Source of the DNA: Verticillium longisporum | Taxonomy: Eukaryota > Ascomycota > Sordariomycetes > Glomerellales > Plectosphaerellaceae | Assembly (NCBI GenBank): GCA_019188255.1 | Contig: JAETXT010000010.1 | Coordinates: 2,728,001-2,792,000 of the forward strand | Reading direction: 5' to 3' | DNA: 64,000 nucleotides | Shown here: positions 11,550-23,909 of the stretch, piece after piece | Numbering within the stretch: the stretch's first letter is position 1 | How the letters are laid out: every line of letters starts with the position of its first letter | The notes under the pieces: model-generated | Told to the model about the DNA's origin: nothing | The model's database searches: none | Seen by the model: the letters and a program-made list of their open reading frames with translations, nothing else | Translations under genes and position numbers: made by a program

Positions 11550-12599
11550 GTCCCTCTTTCGGCTACTCTTCTTGCAGGTGGACCGTCCCTCGTGCTTCCG
11601 CGGTTTCGTGCTTTCTCGTGTTAGGGTGTTGTGTGTGCTGTCGATGTATATGCCTTAGCTGCCTTGTGACCCTTGCTCGACCCTCTTTCTCTCTGTCTGT
11701 CTGTCTGTCTGTCTCTTTTCCTGTCTCTCTCTCTCTCGCTCGCTCGCTCTTCTCGACTCGACTCGACTCGAAGTGGAGCGACCAAGGTACGCGTGACGGG
11801 GAGGGGGGGGGATACGGGGTTCAATGTCGATAGGACAAGAGTCGAGAGGGCCGAGAGACAAGACATGATGGTCGCCCTTACACCCTCGCACTGGGAGGGG
11901 ACCCCCAAAAGCGCGGAGGGGGGGGGGGGACTAGCAGGCCCGGTGGAATTGGGTGAGGAGACGACGAGACATGGAGTAGGCAGTGGCTGAGATCGATTGC
12001 TGCGCCGTGCCCCCAGGCGAGGGAAAATCTCTGGGGATTGGGACCCGGTTTCCGAGACACCGATTGGCTCACGATCGAGGATGGGCTCTGAGAAGAGTGG
12101 GGGATCACAGTGCTCGACCAATGTCTGGTCCGTGCCAGAGAGGCCCCGGGAGCACTGTCATGGCATCTCCTTTCCAGATCTTGGTACAGCGCACTCATGC
12201 ACCCTCGACTCCCTGAGTCCGCCTGCGAACTACGTACGTACCTATCGCGTTCTTCAGGTACCTCCTCGCCGTCAGGTAGCCACATCACCCAAGGAAGCAG
12301 GGCCCTGTGGTTCGCCTTGGCTTGGCCCGCCTTGGCTCTTCAAATGCTGGCTCTCAAACGCCCTGTCCTGTGCCCTCCACGAGATATACACCTCCTCACC
12401 AGATAGGTACCTACCTGTAGGCGGGCAAGGTAGGTAGGGTCGGTTTCTGGCCTTCATCAATCTCAGTACCTCGGGGCACCAGTTCACGAAACCCCCCCCC
12501 CCATCGTCCCCTCCCTTCCTCCCTTCCTCCCTCCTCCCTCCTCCATGGTGGCGCCGGGGACGTGATGGATGGCGAGAAAATGCGAGAAAATTTGCCGTG

Positions 12600-12625
12600 A
12601 AAAAAAAAAAAAAAAAAAAAAAAAA
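12600..12625. repeat. poly(A) run, 26 A
   Basis: An uninterrupted run of 26 A's with no retroelement sequence upstream, so it looks like a simple homopolymer and not an inserted cDNA tail. Confidence 0.85.
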
Positions 12626-15600
12626 CTCCCTGCACCCATCCCATCACATCCCCTATTCACCCAGTCAGTCCCTCCTACATCCCAAAAACCCATCCTCTCT
12701 CTCTTAAGCCCAGTCTCAGGGCACGTCCCGCCCACGGGGTACGCCGCAATGGGCCCTGCATGGAAGGGATGGAGACGAGTACAACTTGATCTCTGAATCG
12801 TGAGACTTTTTCGCTTCCCATGTGAGATGAGATCCCGGCCCCCTCCCCCTCTCTCCAGGGTCTGTATCTTGTCGTCTTGTCTTGCTGTCTAGCGCCAGGT
12901 GTGTCTGGTGTCTAAGGCGCCCAGCGTGTGCCAGCTCGATCTCAATGTCTCACTGAACCCTCTCCATCGCTGGCCGTCTTGGGATTAGGACGTAGCCAGA
13001 CTCTATTGATGCCTCTGCTCCGAGTAATCAGCCTTGCTATTGTCCCAGCCGAAACCAAAACCGCTTTCCGACTCCCGAGGCGATCCAACCCGTCGCAGCG
13101 CTGCTGCCCTGTCTGGTCATGGTCATGGTCATGCCCCGGAGTTACATCATCTTGCTCCGGACCAGCATGCAACCCCCCCGGCCCCAAAATGGAGCGGGAA
13201 ACATGGCAAGCGCTCAACCCGCTACAGTAGTCCATCCCAACAGGTGAAAAGATCGACCCTTGTGGCTGGCGGACTTGCGCGCTGTTCACCTGGTTTGCCT
13301 GGCAAGCCTGGTTCCTGCTTGCCTTTCCAGGACATTGGGGGGGTCCTATACGTGAGAATGTGGAGGTTTGCCAGACGTCCTCGCCGTTTTGGTGAGACCG
13401 GTTGACCGCCAGCCGGGCACTAAACTGAACATGGCTTGGACGATACCAAGCCCAATATCCCAGACAAGCCTGGAGGTAGCAGACTTTTTTTTTTTCCTTT
13501 CCTTTGGCCCTTCCTCTGTTGTTGCTGCCCGCTGTCCGATTTTTTTTTTTCTTGTTTTAGCCGGCGCACATACGTACACAGATGCCCACAATGGGCAGGT
13601 CGTCAGTTGGTTGCTCTGGATCGTGCCTCGTACCTCGCCTAGTACCTAGGTAGGTCAGCGATGCGACGATGGTCAGGCACCCCCTGAACGCCTTTTTTTT
13701 CATTTTCCTTCTTCTCCCATTTCCTACCTTGCCTTATTTTCAGCTGCCACTGAACTCCGATATATCTCGGCACTGCGCTCTTCTCTGCCTCGTTCTCCAT
13801 CTCGCTCGCTATCACGGTTCATGCACCCTTGAGCTCATGGAAATGTTCAGGGGCGACATGATACCTCTCAGGCCTCGAGGTGGAACAAGCGACAGGGGCC
13901 CAGGGCAAAGGTCAACAACACCACGTCAACAAGGCAGCTGATCGGCCACTGGTGCCAAGCCGAATGCAGGCTGGTGCGTTGTTCACAGGAAGTATGACGC
14001 CATCAGTACCGCCTGCCGACCCAGCGTGCCTGGTTTGTCCGTCTTGCACACTTCACTCTCTCTCTCTCTCTCTCAGCCCCATCTTTCCCCCCTCCTCGAG
14101 CTTTCGAGGTCGAGCCGTCCCCCGCTTCACCCGATCGGACCGGGCCACCTTTGGCCGGAACCGGCCTCGAACACAAAACCAAGCCACCAGGGCCCCGAGA
14201 GTCGTCGCCCGGCTCGGTCTTTAGGGGTCTCGGGGACCCAGGACCTAGACCGCCCATTTTCTCTCTCCACTTCATCCGCGTCTTCAACGCCGCGACCGTC
14301 GTTCGCGCTTGGGCCTGTCGGATGCTGCTTCCTCTCGACTGATGCTGTGATTGATGATTGCGATAAAGACGGACAGCTCCCGTGCCGCCCTTCATTTGGG
14401 CACGCACCTATGCGTACATCAATGGTTTCCTCGTAGTACACATGTGATGTGATGAGATGTGTCATTCAGCACGCATCGAGCGATGTCTTGGCTATCCAAT
14501 CGAAGCTGTATCTTGCTGTTGCAAGGGGGAACAAGGCCGAATTTGCATCTTTAAACAGCATGGCATAGATGCAGACACAACCTCACTTGAGGGCGACTCA
14601 CGATGAGGTTGGTGGATGCCAATTGAGGTCGGAACGGCCGCTTCCCGCCAACAGGCCTTGACGCGTATCCTGGCTGTCGAAGTCATGATGATGGATGTTT
14701 CATCAGCTGACAATGTCGCCACAGTATGGCTATACCCTAGAGCATCATTTCATTAGGTTCCTGACGACTAGAGCGCCATGTTCTTAGCTGCCAGCCCGAC
14801 TTGATGCAAGAATACATGTGCCGCCAGATCGCCCCATGGTAAAGCTCTGTGTCACAAGCAGGCTTGCCAAAGGCTGCATTGATACACACGGGCAACGAAG
14901 CCCGAACTGTGAAGGCGAAGAAATAGAGCAGACAGGGACATGCACCCCATGGCCAGAGACGGCGAAGTATTGAAAATGCAATCCTGTAGTGTCTCGTGAT
15001 GAGTGAATCGAAGGTACTCAGGCTGGGGATTTTACCAAGAGATGCAATGGTACTTATGAACGGACAACAATCTACGTACACACTTCAAGTGCAAGCTGGG
15101 CCTGTGTGCAGCTGATATCTGGACGAAGTCATCAAATGGGGGTCGAGAGGTGTGAAACGATCAGGAGGCACAAACTTGGCAGGCTGGCGGGCTGACGACC
15201 TATGGGATTTTAAAGATTGCACTTCAAGATACTGGAGTCATGTCGGTTTCAAGAAAACAGTCTCGCCGAAGCGCAAGAAATTTACTCAGATTACGGCCCT
15301 GGGGCGACACGTACTAGTATCATTGGCTTGTTGGTTGTGTTTGCACCATGATGATCTCAATCGGGACGCATCATTCGGTTCTCTTCAATTTTCTATTTAG
15401 GGAGGCCTGCCTCCTAGCCAATGACCGACAGTCGTGTATTTCCTCGACATAGCCAACAAACCAATGACACCTCCTTTTCTCAAAGAACTGCCATGGGCTT
15501 TGCGCAAGCTATATAGCCTATTGTCGTACTTGTGCAGCTCCAGCTCTTGATGAGCGGGCCTGGCTTGGCAGTGTCGATCCTCCTGCAACGCTTGCGCAGC

Positions 15601-15810
15601 CCTCTTCCTTCGAAACCAGTTACTGAAAGTTGGTGGACAGTATAGGCTCGAGGCTTCTGAGAAAAGAGCTTGCTGCGGCACAGGGCAAGTAATAAAGAGT
15701 CACTCTCCCACAATCTCTCGAGTCCATGTCGACTCAAACCTCCCGCATTGCAAAGCGTATTCATGCGAATAGTTCTAGCTGTACTCGCTCGTTAGTTTTT
15801 ACCGTCGGCA

Positions 15811-16111
15811 ATGCGATTCTTGTTCTTTACCATTTCGCTGCTGGTCAGCGGTGCCGTCAGCGCTTTGCTGCCTGATCAGAAGGGGTTGCAACTTTTGAGC
15901 AGGGAATGCAAGAGGACTTTGTGCCTTACTGTTGTAAATGGATATCGGATGGGGACTCGGGCATGCACTGCGAAGGTACGTTATGTTCGATTCATGGGAC
16001 ATACTTGGCAAGTAGTTATTGATTGCGCAATGCTTGACTTCGGGACCTGGAGAAGTACCCTCTCTTGATGATTGCGCCGGTTTCGATCCACCAGCATTCC
16101 CTTGTTGTTGA
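15811..16111 (+). CDS. candidate small cysteine-rich secreted protein
   Basis: The start gives a textbook signal peptide (MRFLFFTISLLVSGAVSA, likely cleaved after the last Ala). Exon 1 ends at 15975 in GCGAAG before the donor GTACGT. Splicing to 16016, after GCAAGTAG, keeps phase and gives an 86-residue protein ending DPPAFPCC with seven Cys in the mature part. The 40-nt intron is at the short end for fungi. Without splicing the frame stays open to 16068, giving an 85-residue protein with a different, cysteine-poorer tail. Size, signal peptide and Cys content fit effector-like or other secreted proteins, but I recognise no family. It stands alone in gene-poor DNA. Confidence 0.45.
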
Positions 16112-17005
16112 AGGAAAGATGTGAGTTTGATTGCCCTGCTCTACCTTCTTGCCAATGTGCTTGATATGCTGACAGAAACCGGCCCTCGAAGGGGAAACGT
16201 TTTCCCAAAAGGCTTTTCCACATGTTCAATTTGTCGCTGTACACGCAACTATCTTGGTACACCTAGGCAGCGTCTCAAAAATGGCACATCGCTGTCAACC
16301 ATTAATTGTTTTGAGTTGCCGTCAAGCACCAAACCCAGTTTTACACTCCTCAATCTCGCCACCAGACCAAACTAGCATCGTGAAGATCTTATTGCATCGT
16401 CACGGCCCGGGACAATATGCCCACTTTGAAATATTGCACCGGCCAGATACGCGTTGTAAGTTCGCTCTGTGGGTTTTATAACCTGAACACTCGCCCGTCG
16501 TCGATTTCAATTACGTATTCCAAGTCAGCTATACTTGCGTTGTCCCCAGGAGCACCGAGCTTTACACTCCAATACCTTCAAACAGATCTCATGATCAGTC
16601 TAGAAGGCGTGTTTGATGCTGCGTCTGGGTGTGTGTCTCAAACTACAAGAGAACGAAATTCGAGAGCATTCGAATGCTGAAGCACCAGATACATGCGCCA
16701 TTGTAAATCGCTTGGACGAAGTTGCACACCAAAATGTTGTATGCCTAGGGCAATGGGCACATGGACGCAGAGCAAAATCATGCTGACGGTGCCAGCATAG
16801 ATGATTAAAGACAAAAAGGTAGCTCTTTACTGACTGTCGATGATGAACATCAAAACAATAGCTTGATCTGTAGTGGACAGCCCATGTAGTTGTTTGCTCG
16901 TGGACTCGCTCAACGCCTACCTGCTGCCTGGTACTGCGGGAGCACCTCAGGACTGCCTCGTGTGAACTGGGCTGTGGCTGCATGACTAATCACCCCTTCC
17001 ACTGT
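16112..17005. other. intergenic, no gene seen
   Basis: This segment is less GC-rich than the coding parts of the window, and its open frames are short and unremarkable. Its right end is the pri1 promoter. Confidence 0.45.
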
Positions 17006-17031
17006 ACGCGTGGGAACGCGGTCAGGACGCG
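17006..17031 (+). promoter_or_regulatory. pri1: triple ACGCG (MCB-like) motif upstream of pri1
   Basis: ACGCGT at 17006-17011 is followed by ACGCG at 17016-17020 and 17027-17031, so motif starts are spaced 10 and 11 bp apart. ACGCGT is the MluI cell-cycle box bound by MBF (Swi6/Mbp1 type) in ascomycetes, which drives G1/S expression of replication genes. The position, about 125-150 bp before the primase start codon, supports that role; binding itself is inferred. Confidence 0.6.
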
Positions 17032-17154
17032 ACAAGAATGCCATCTTCCCAGTGCACCACCCCACATGCTAATCCACCCCTACAGATCGCAAATCAATTG
17101 CAGTCGACAATCTGCAATCTTTCTTGCCCAGCAGTTCACACCCTAGACCTCGAT

Positions 17155-18870
17155 ATGCCTCATTCTGTTTCGCCAAAATCGAACACTGCCTCTGAGCAGA
17201 ACACGCAAGAGACCATGGCCGAACCTTTCCCTGGCACCGCCGAAACCCAGTCGACCGAGGGAGACGTGTCGATGGCTGACGTGACCGAAGACGCCGTCGC
17301 TGTCCCGGCAGTCAAGGCGGAAACAAAACTAGAGGAGCTGTTTGACGACATGGATTCAGACGAGGAATTCCCGAGTTCGCGACCGAATGGTGCGCCGCCC
17401 CTAGCTCGCCGCCTCTTGCGACACCACAATATCCTTCGTGAGTATCGACGCGACCCTGGCCATGGGGGCGACAGCTGACACCGATCTAGAGATATTGCCG
17501 GTATGAAGGCATCAGACCCAGAGATCATGAAGCTCTTCTATCAGCGCCTGTTTCCCTGGAGGCAACTCTTCCAGTGGCTCAACCATAGTCCGACGCCTAC
17601 GAATGACTTTGCCCATCGCGAGTTCGCCTTCACGCTGCAGAACGACGCATACCTGCGATATCAGTCTTTCCCCTCCCACGACCTGTTAGTGACCATGGAT
17701 GTCCTGCACAGGCTTGAATCCTGCTGACCATTGGACCTTGCAGCCTCCGTAAGGACGTTCTCCGCCTGATGCCGTCTCGATTCGAAATCGGCCCCGTCTA
17801 CACCACCAACCCCCGAGACCGCAAAACCCTTCGTAGCTCGAGTGCCTTCAAACCGCTGGCCAAGGAGTTGTGTTTCGATATCGATTTGACGGACTATGAT
17901 GACATTCGAACGTGCTGCGACAAGGCCAACATCTGCATCAAGTGCTGGCAGTTCGTCACCATGGCAATCAAGGTCGTCGACGTTGCGCTGCGGGACGATT
18001 TCGGGTTTAAGCACATCATGTGGGTGTACTCCGGAAGGAGAGGTGCTCACGCCTGGGTGTGCGACAAGAAGGCGAGGACAATGCCGGACCAGATGAGGAG
18101 GGCGATTGCCGGGTATCTGGAGGTTATCAAGGGTGGCGCGCAAAACTCCAAGAAGGTCAACCTCTGGAGGCCATTACACCCCCATCTGACGTAAGTCTAC
18201 CTGCTTCTGAAGCCCTTCCCCCCTGGCATCAGTACTGATGTGCAACAGGCGGAGTCTGGAAACTCTCAAGACCCATTTCCAGGAAGACGTTCTCGAAACC
18301 CAAGACCCATGGGCAACTGCCGAGCGCGCTGAACGACTCCTGCAGCTTCTCCCCGACAAGAACCTGAATGAAGCCCTCCGCAAGAAGTGGGATGCCTCAC
18401 CAGGCCGCTCCTCCACTTCTAAGTGGGCCGATATCGACACTGTCGCCCGTAGCGGCGCGAGCAAGAGTCTCGACGCGCGGGCGCTGAGGGAAGCGAAACA
18501 GGACATCGTCCTCGAATACACATACCCACGCCTCGATATCGAGGTTTCAAAGAAACTGAACCATTTGCTCAAGTCGCCCTTTGTCGTCCACCCCGGCACC
18601 GGCCGCGTTTGTGTGCCTATCGACACAAAGGCGCTCGAAGAGTTTGACCCCACGACAGTCCCGACGGTCCAGCAGCTTCTGTCAGAGATTGACGAATGGA
18701 AGGCTGATGAGGAGGAGCCAGAGGCGCCACAGAAAAGCGTGCAGGATTGGGAGAAGACAAGTCTCAAGCCGTACATTGACCATTTCCGATCATTTGTAGC
18801 AGGACTCATCAAGGACGAAAAGGATATCAAGGTGAAGAGGGAGCGTGACGAGGAGTCCATGGACTTTTAG
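17155..18870 (+). CDS. pri1: DNA primase small (catalytic) subunit
   Basis: This is the catalytic subunit of the polymerase alpha-primase complex, which makes RNA primers in the nucleus. Exons are 17155-17437, 17492-17684, 17744-18190 and 18249-18870, giving 514 residues. After an acidic, disordered N-terminus (ELFDDMDSDEEF) comes the conserved core: FYQRLFPWRQLFQWLNH, then the catalytic pair in ELCFDIDLTDYD (about 203-205), the zinc-binding cysteines CCDKANICIKCW, and the SGRRGAHAWV nucleotide-binding stretch. The first junction uses a strong GTGAGT donor but needs a GAG acceptor to keep frame; a GTATCG donor with the TAG acceptor is an alternative. An in-frame Met at 17038 would extend the N-terminus, but I prefer 17155. 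Confidence 0.94.
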
Positions 18871-18985
18871 TAGGCTGGCTGGCAGCGTATGAATGTATGA
18901 CTGGGTATTATCGAGTGTAATTTTTTAGGCGGCTTCAATGCGATGCATACATGGCTGGGCATTATTCTCTTTTCCCGCACCTTGT

Positions 18986-20332
18986 CTAAGTGGCAGATAC
19001 AGGCGCATTAGCGGCAGTGTCAGTATCTACCTGCATCTCGTCGCTCTCTGGGGCGCCGTTGTTGCCAAGCTTGTCTTCGGTCGTTGTCTGGTCCTCTTCG
19101 CCATGCTCGTCATCATCCTCTTCATCGTCCAGTTTGTTGTCATCAAGGTCAGCACCGGTGGTGTCACCCTCCTCCGCCGAGCCCCTGAGCTTGCCACCTT
19201 TTCTCTTGGGAATGACCTCGAGAAACGCCTTGCCCCAATCGCCGGTCTCCAGCCACTTGAGCATGATTTCCACAACATGATTTGTGGCCAGGACGCGGCG
19301 ACTCGCCATCTCCAGGTATTCCCCAATAGGCAGCTTTGCCGTACGGATACCCTTCTCTCTCGCGCGCCTGTGGCACAAGCCCTTTTCGCGGTTACGGTCC
19401 ACAAGACCGCCGATGATGTAGCTTGTGTTTGGCTCGAGGCGGTCCAGCGTGTTCGGCGACTCGGCAGACAGATAGACGATCGACTTGAGGTCTTCTGCAG
19501 GCTCAGGCTCGGCCTCGGCCTGTGGTGTCGCGTCGGCCTCGTCCCTAAACAGCGCCGGCTTGGCACCCTCTCTCGGCTTGAGCACATCGATCAACTGACC
19601 GCCGTCGGGTCCCTTCATTTCCTGCTCCGCCGCCTTCGCCGCCTCGATGTAGTCACCCTCCATCAGTTTGACGCCCTTCCAGTGCAGGTGCTGGTTGGCC
19701 AGCGTCGTCTCGAACCTCTCCTTCATCATGCCCTTGTACGAGCTGATGTAGAGGTGCGACTGATACCGCGCGCGCCTGTTGTCGCTGTAGCAGCGTGTGA
19801 CCTGGCTCGACAGGGAGATGCGCTCGCTCTCGAGCATGTACTCTTCAAAGTCGCAGTCGACGACGAGGGCGACGGGGACGCGCACGGCAGGCTCGGGCTT
19901 GGCGGGCTTCTGGAAGAGGGTGGAGGGGTCGACGCCCTTGGCCTTGGCTTCGGCGATGAGGGCCTGCTTGTCCTCGCGCTTGCGAACGGCGCGGTCGTGG
20001 CGCTTCTCCTTGCGCTTGCGCTTGCGGTCGTCGCGGGCATCCTCCCACTGGGCTTTGCGCTTGAGCTTGCGCAGCTGGTTCTTGGACAGTTTGGGTACGG
20101 GCTCGGTAGCGGTGGGCTCGGAGGCAGGGGCCGCATCGACAGTGGTTTCGGCTGAGTGGCCGCCGGCGGGGTTGGAATCGCTGACTACATGGCTGGCGGC
20201 GTTTGTGACGGGGGTGGGGGCGGGAGCGTTCTCGACAGAAGGTGTTGACTGAAGGAGAGACTCAATGGGTATAGAAGAGCTCTCAGGCTCAGCTATGGAC
20301 GCATTGGCTGTGTCGGAAGTTGTGTTGTCCAT
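18986..20332 (-). CDS. trm10: tRNA (guanine-9-N1)-methyltransferase Trm10
   Basis: The single exon encodes 448 residues. Trm10 is a SPOUT-fold enzyme that methylates N1 of G9 in tRNA using S-adenosylmethionine. After a low-complexity N-terminus comes a long basic segment (LSKNQLRKLKRKAQWEDARDD), typical of the family. The catalytic domain has VALVVDCDFEEYM, the SSQVTRCYSDNRRA stretch, YIIGGLVDRNREKG and IRTAKLPIGEYLEM. The tail is acidic. The start is placed at MDNTT, near the end of the shared upstream region; the open frame continues upstream into what is probably 5' UTR. It converges with pri1, with 115 bp between stops, and diverges from msh2. Confidence 0.95.
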   Translation of the reverse strand: MDNTTSDTANASIAEPESSSIPIESLLQSTPSVENAPAPTPVTNAASHVVSDSNPAGGHSAETTVDAAPASEPTATEPVPKLSKNQLRKLKRKAQWEDARDDRKRKRKEKRHDRAVRKREDKQALIAEAKAKGVDPSTLFQKPAKPEPAVRVPVALVVDCDFEEYMLESERISLSSQVTRCYSDNRRARYQSHLYISSYKGMMKERFETTLANQHLHWKGVKLMEGDYIEAAKAAEQEMKGPDGGQLIDVLKPREGAKPALFRDEADATPQAEAEPEPAEDLKSIVYLSAESPNTLDRLEPNTSYIIGGLVDRNREKGLCHRRAREKGIRTAKLPIGEYLEMASRRVLATNHVVEIMLKWLETGDWGKAFLEVIPKRKGGKLRGSAEEGDTTGADLDDNKLDDEEDDDEHGEEDQTTTEDKLGNNGAPESDEMQVDTDTAANAPVSAT

Positions 20333-20660
20333 CGCAGATGCCGATATCACATGAAATGGTCGAAGTGCCGTGAAGAGGAAGTGGGGGAAGCGACAAAATT
20401 TCGCCTGCGTCACAGCCCAGCTGCACGGCAGATTGAAGGCGGTCAAGGGTCCTGACCGGGACAGGACTAGCGTACTCACGTCGCGTCGTCGGTTTAATGG
20501 ACATTTGGAGACGCGACGCCCCCAAAGTTCCTCGGCCTTCCAATTCAATGTTCAAGAGGCAATCATCTCCCACAAGCCGAAGACGTATCCCAATTTGGTT
20601 CCCATGCTTGTAGCCTCTCTATCCAACCTTCTGTACATTTCCATTCACTGAGTCACAAAT
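20333..20660. promoter_or_regulatory. trm10/msh2 bidirectional promoter with ACGCG cores
   Basis: The 328 bp between two divergent start codons must hold both promoters. Two MCB cores are visible: CGCGT at 20482-20486 (minus) and ACGCG at 20511-20515 (plus). MBF-type control of msh2 is plausible because mismatch-repair genes peak at G1/S in yeasts; this is inference. Confidence 0.5.
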
Positions 20661-23531
20661 ATGTCTTCGCGACCCGAGCTGAAGGTACGCCATCTTCAAA
20701 TGATAGGCAATGGGCGATTTGCTGACTGGTTACCAGGTCGACGATGAGCATGGCTTCATTCGATACTTCAAGTCACTTCCAGAGGTTCATGAGGACACGA
20801 TCCGAATATTTGACCGAGGTGATTGGTACACAGCACATGGTGAAGATGCCAACTTCATCGCGAGAACAGTACGTTGCCTACGACCCGTGAACTACCCACA
20901 GTGTACTGACGCCACCAGGTCTACAAAACCACATCAGTCGTTCGACAACTGGGACGAGATGACAAGTCCGGCCTTCCATCTGTAACCATGACTGTTACCG
21001 TTTTTCGACAATTCCTCCGAGAAGCCCTCTACAAGCTCAGCAAACGCGTGGAGATTTATCAGAGCACAAGTGGCCGCATGAACTGGAAGGTCGTCAAACA
21101 AGCTTCGCCCGGAAACCTGCAAGATGTTGAAGAAGAGCTCGGAGGACAATTCGAGGCTGCACCTATGATCCTGGCTGTCAAGATTACAGCCAAGGCCTCC
21201 GAGGCGCGCAGCGTCGGTGTCTGCTTCGCCGACGCCAGCGTGCGAGAACTGGGTGTCAGCGAATTCCTCGACAATGACCTCTACTCAAACTTCGAGGCTC
21301 TCTTGATTCAGCTCGGTGTCCGGGAGTGTCTGATTCAGGCCGACAAGGCGGAGAAGGATAAGCGAGACCCCGAACTCACCAAGCTGCGACAAATCATCGA
21401 CAACTGTGGTGTAGCCGTCTCAGAGCGGTCGGCAGTCGAGTTTGGCACCAAAGACATCGAACAGGACCTCGCCCGACTGCTCAAGGACGAAAGGGCTGTC
21501 ACACTTCTGCCTCAGACGGAATTGAAGCTATCCATGGGATCTGCTGCCGCACTGATCAAATACCTGGGGGTTCTACATGACCCCTCCAACTTTGGACAAT
21601 ACCAGTTGTACCAGCACGACTTGGCTCAATTCATGAAGCTCGATGCCGCAGCCCTCAAGGCCTTGAACCTTATGCCAGGGCCCCGAGACGGAGCGAAATC
21701 GATGAGCGTGTACGGCCTGCTCAACCACTGCAAGACCCCCAACGGCAGCCGCTTGCTGTCACAGTGGCTGAAGCAGCCTCTGATGAGCAAACAAGACATC
21801 GAAAAGCGCCAGCAGCTGGTGGAGGCCTTCGCCAGCGACACCGAGCTCCGTCAAACCATGCAGGAGGAGCACCTGCGTTCAGTCCCTGATCTTTACCGTC
21901 TTGCGAAGCGTTTCCAACGGAAGAAGGCCAACCTGGAAGATGTCGTTCGGGCGTACCAGGTCATCATTCGCCTGCCTGGCTTCCTCGGCACCTTGGAGGG
22001 TGTGATGGACGAGGCGTACCGGGACCCTCTGGACGAGGCATACACCTCCAAGCTCCGCACTCTCTCCGACAGCCTTGTCAAGCTTCAGGAAATGGTCGAG
22101 ACCACGGTCGATCTGGACGCCCTTGATCGCCATGAGTACGTCATCAAGCCTGAATTTGATGACAGTCTACGCATCATCCGCAAAAAACTTGACAAGGCCA
22201 AGAGAGATATTGATCAGGAGTTCAACAAGGCCGCCCACGATCTTGGACAGGAGAAGGAGAAGAAAATATTCCTTGAAAACCACAAAGTCCACGGGTACTG
22301 CATGCGACTCACGAGGACCGAAGCTGGCTGTATCCGCAACAAGTCAGGCTATCAGGAATGCTCGACACAGAAGAACGGCGTGTACTTCACGACCAGGAAC
22401 CTGCAGAACCTACGCCGCGAATTCGACCAGCAGTCGCAAAACTACAACAGAACCCAGGCTAGCTTGGTTAACGAGGTTGTCGGTGTTGCGGCCTCGTACT
22501 GCCCTGTTCTCGAGAAACTTGCTGCTGTCCTTGCTCACCTTGATGTCATCATCTCCTTTGCCCACTGCTCAGTTCACGCGCCGATCGAGTACGTCCGGCC
22601 GAAGATGCACAAACGGGGCGAGGGCCAGACAGTGCTGAAAGAGGCACGTCACCCTTGTTTGGAGATGCAGGATGATGTGCAGTTTATTACGAACGATGTG
22701 GAGCTCACGAAGGACAAGTCCTCCTTCCTCATCATCACCGGACCCAACATGGGCGGAAAGTCGACGTACATCCGCCAGATTGGCGTCATCGCCCTCATGG
22801 CGCAGGTCGGCTGCTTCGTTCCCTGTGCGGAGGCTGAGATGACCATCTTCGACTCCATCCTGGCTCGTGTCGGTGCGAGCGACTCCCAGCTCAAGGGCGT
22901 CTCCACCTTCATGGCCGAGATGCTCGAGACGGCCAACATTCTCAAGTCCGCGACGGCCGAGTCCCTTATCATCATCGATGAGCTCGGTCGCGGCACGTCG
23001 ACCTATGACGGCTTCGGCCTAGCCTGGGCCATTTCAGAGCACATTATCAAGGAGATTGGCTGCTCCGCCATGTTCGCGACGCACTTCCACGAGCTCACGG
23101 CGCTGGCCGACCAGCATGCCCAAGTGAAGAACCTCCACGTCACGGCGCACATTAGCGGAAGCGAAGAAGGCAACGCCAAGCGCGAGGTGACGTTGCTGTA
23201 CAAGGTCGAAGACGGCATCTGCGACCAAAGCTTCGGCATCCACGTCGCCGAGCTCGTGCGCTTCCCGGACAAGGTCGTACGCATGGCGAAGCGCAAGGCG
23301 GACGAGCTTGAGGACTTTACGACCAAGCACGAGGACCTCGGGCTCAAGTACAACAAGAGTGACGTCGAAGAGGGCAGCGCCATGCTCAAGGATGTGCTCG
23401 TTCGGTGGAAGGATGAGGTCAAGGGCGGCGCAATGAGCAAGCAAGACATGGTCAAGAAGATGAGAGAGCTGGTCGCGTCAGACGAGAAGCTGTTGGCGAA
23501 CCCCTTCTTTCAGTCGGTCAAGCTTCTGTAG
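20661..23531 (+). CDS. msh2: DNA mismatch repair protein Msh2
   Basis: The MutS homologue pairs with Msh6 or Msh3 to recognise mismatches and loops. Exons are 20661-20684 (MSSRPELK), 20737-20868 and 20919-23531, giving 922 residues, normal for the family. The N-terminal mismatch-binding domain starts VDDEHGFIRYFKSLPEV; connector, lever and clamp domains follow, and then the ATPase. Walker A is GPNMGGKST (about 660), the ABC-type Walker B is IIDELGRGTSTYDG (about 739), and the His-switch region ATHFHELT is present. The C-terminal helix-turn-helix and dimerisation part is complete. Two small N-terminal exons would be missed by an ORF-only annotation. Confidence 0.97.
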
Positions 23532-23833
23532 GGGGTATGTAAATATGTTGGCGGGTACTGGCCAGGCGGCGTTGGGGCTATTCACAATTGGGACGGGTTG
23601 CACGACAATATTGTACGGAATTAGGTACTGTCTAGGCGTTGCACGTTGCACATTTATCTGAGAGGACTTGCTCGTCATCATGCTTGTATTATCTTGTATT
23701 CGCTGCCACAAGCCGACTTTCTCCTCCATCGCGGGTAGTGCTGGTCACAACGCCACTAACCTCTCCTATATCCTCGATTAGCTCGAGATCCTATTCAGCA
23801 AATTCACAATAATTGAATGGAAAATATGCAATG

Positions 23834-23909
23834 TCAGAAAAGAGATAGAACGGTGATTGGTATAATCATAGAGATCATAAACAGCCTCTGAAGCTAAGGT
23901 TTTCATCAT
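23834..23909 (-). ncRNA. box C/D snoRNA-like, copy 4 (3'-most)
   Basis: Read on the minus strand, it begins with box C ATGATGA and ends with box D CTGA, 76 nt box to box. The internal block TTCAGAGGCTGTTTATGATC and the candidate guide CACCGTTCTATC before box D are shared with the other copies. The terminal stem is weak, as is common for intronic fungal snoRNAs. Confidence 0.7.

Larger units (their letters stand above)
10627..15810. other. long intergenic region (skn7 promoter side)
   Basis: About 5 kb have no recognisable gene. The part next to skn7 is its likely promoter and 5' UTR. Pyrimidine tracts, homopolymers and several CCTAGGTAC-type palindromes (about 11304-11345, 12236-12265, 12405-12440 and 13627-13660) are scattered through it. 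All open frames are short and low in complexity. Confidence 0.5.

Noticed and set aside
12600..12625. Poly(A) run considered as a retroposon tail
   Set aside because: No target-site duplication or gene-like sequence precedes it.
18938..20155. 405-codon open frame opposite trm10
   Set aside because: Antisense shadow of a GC-rich gene; the trm10 strand has all family motifs.
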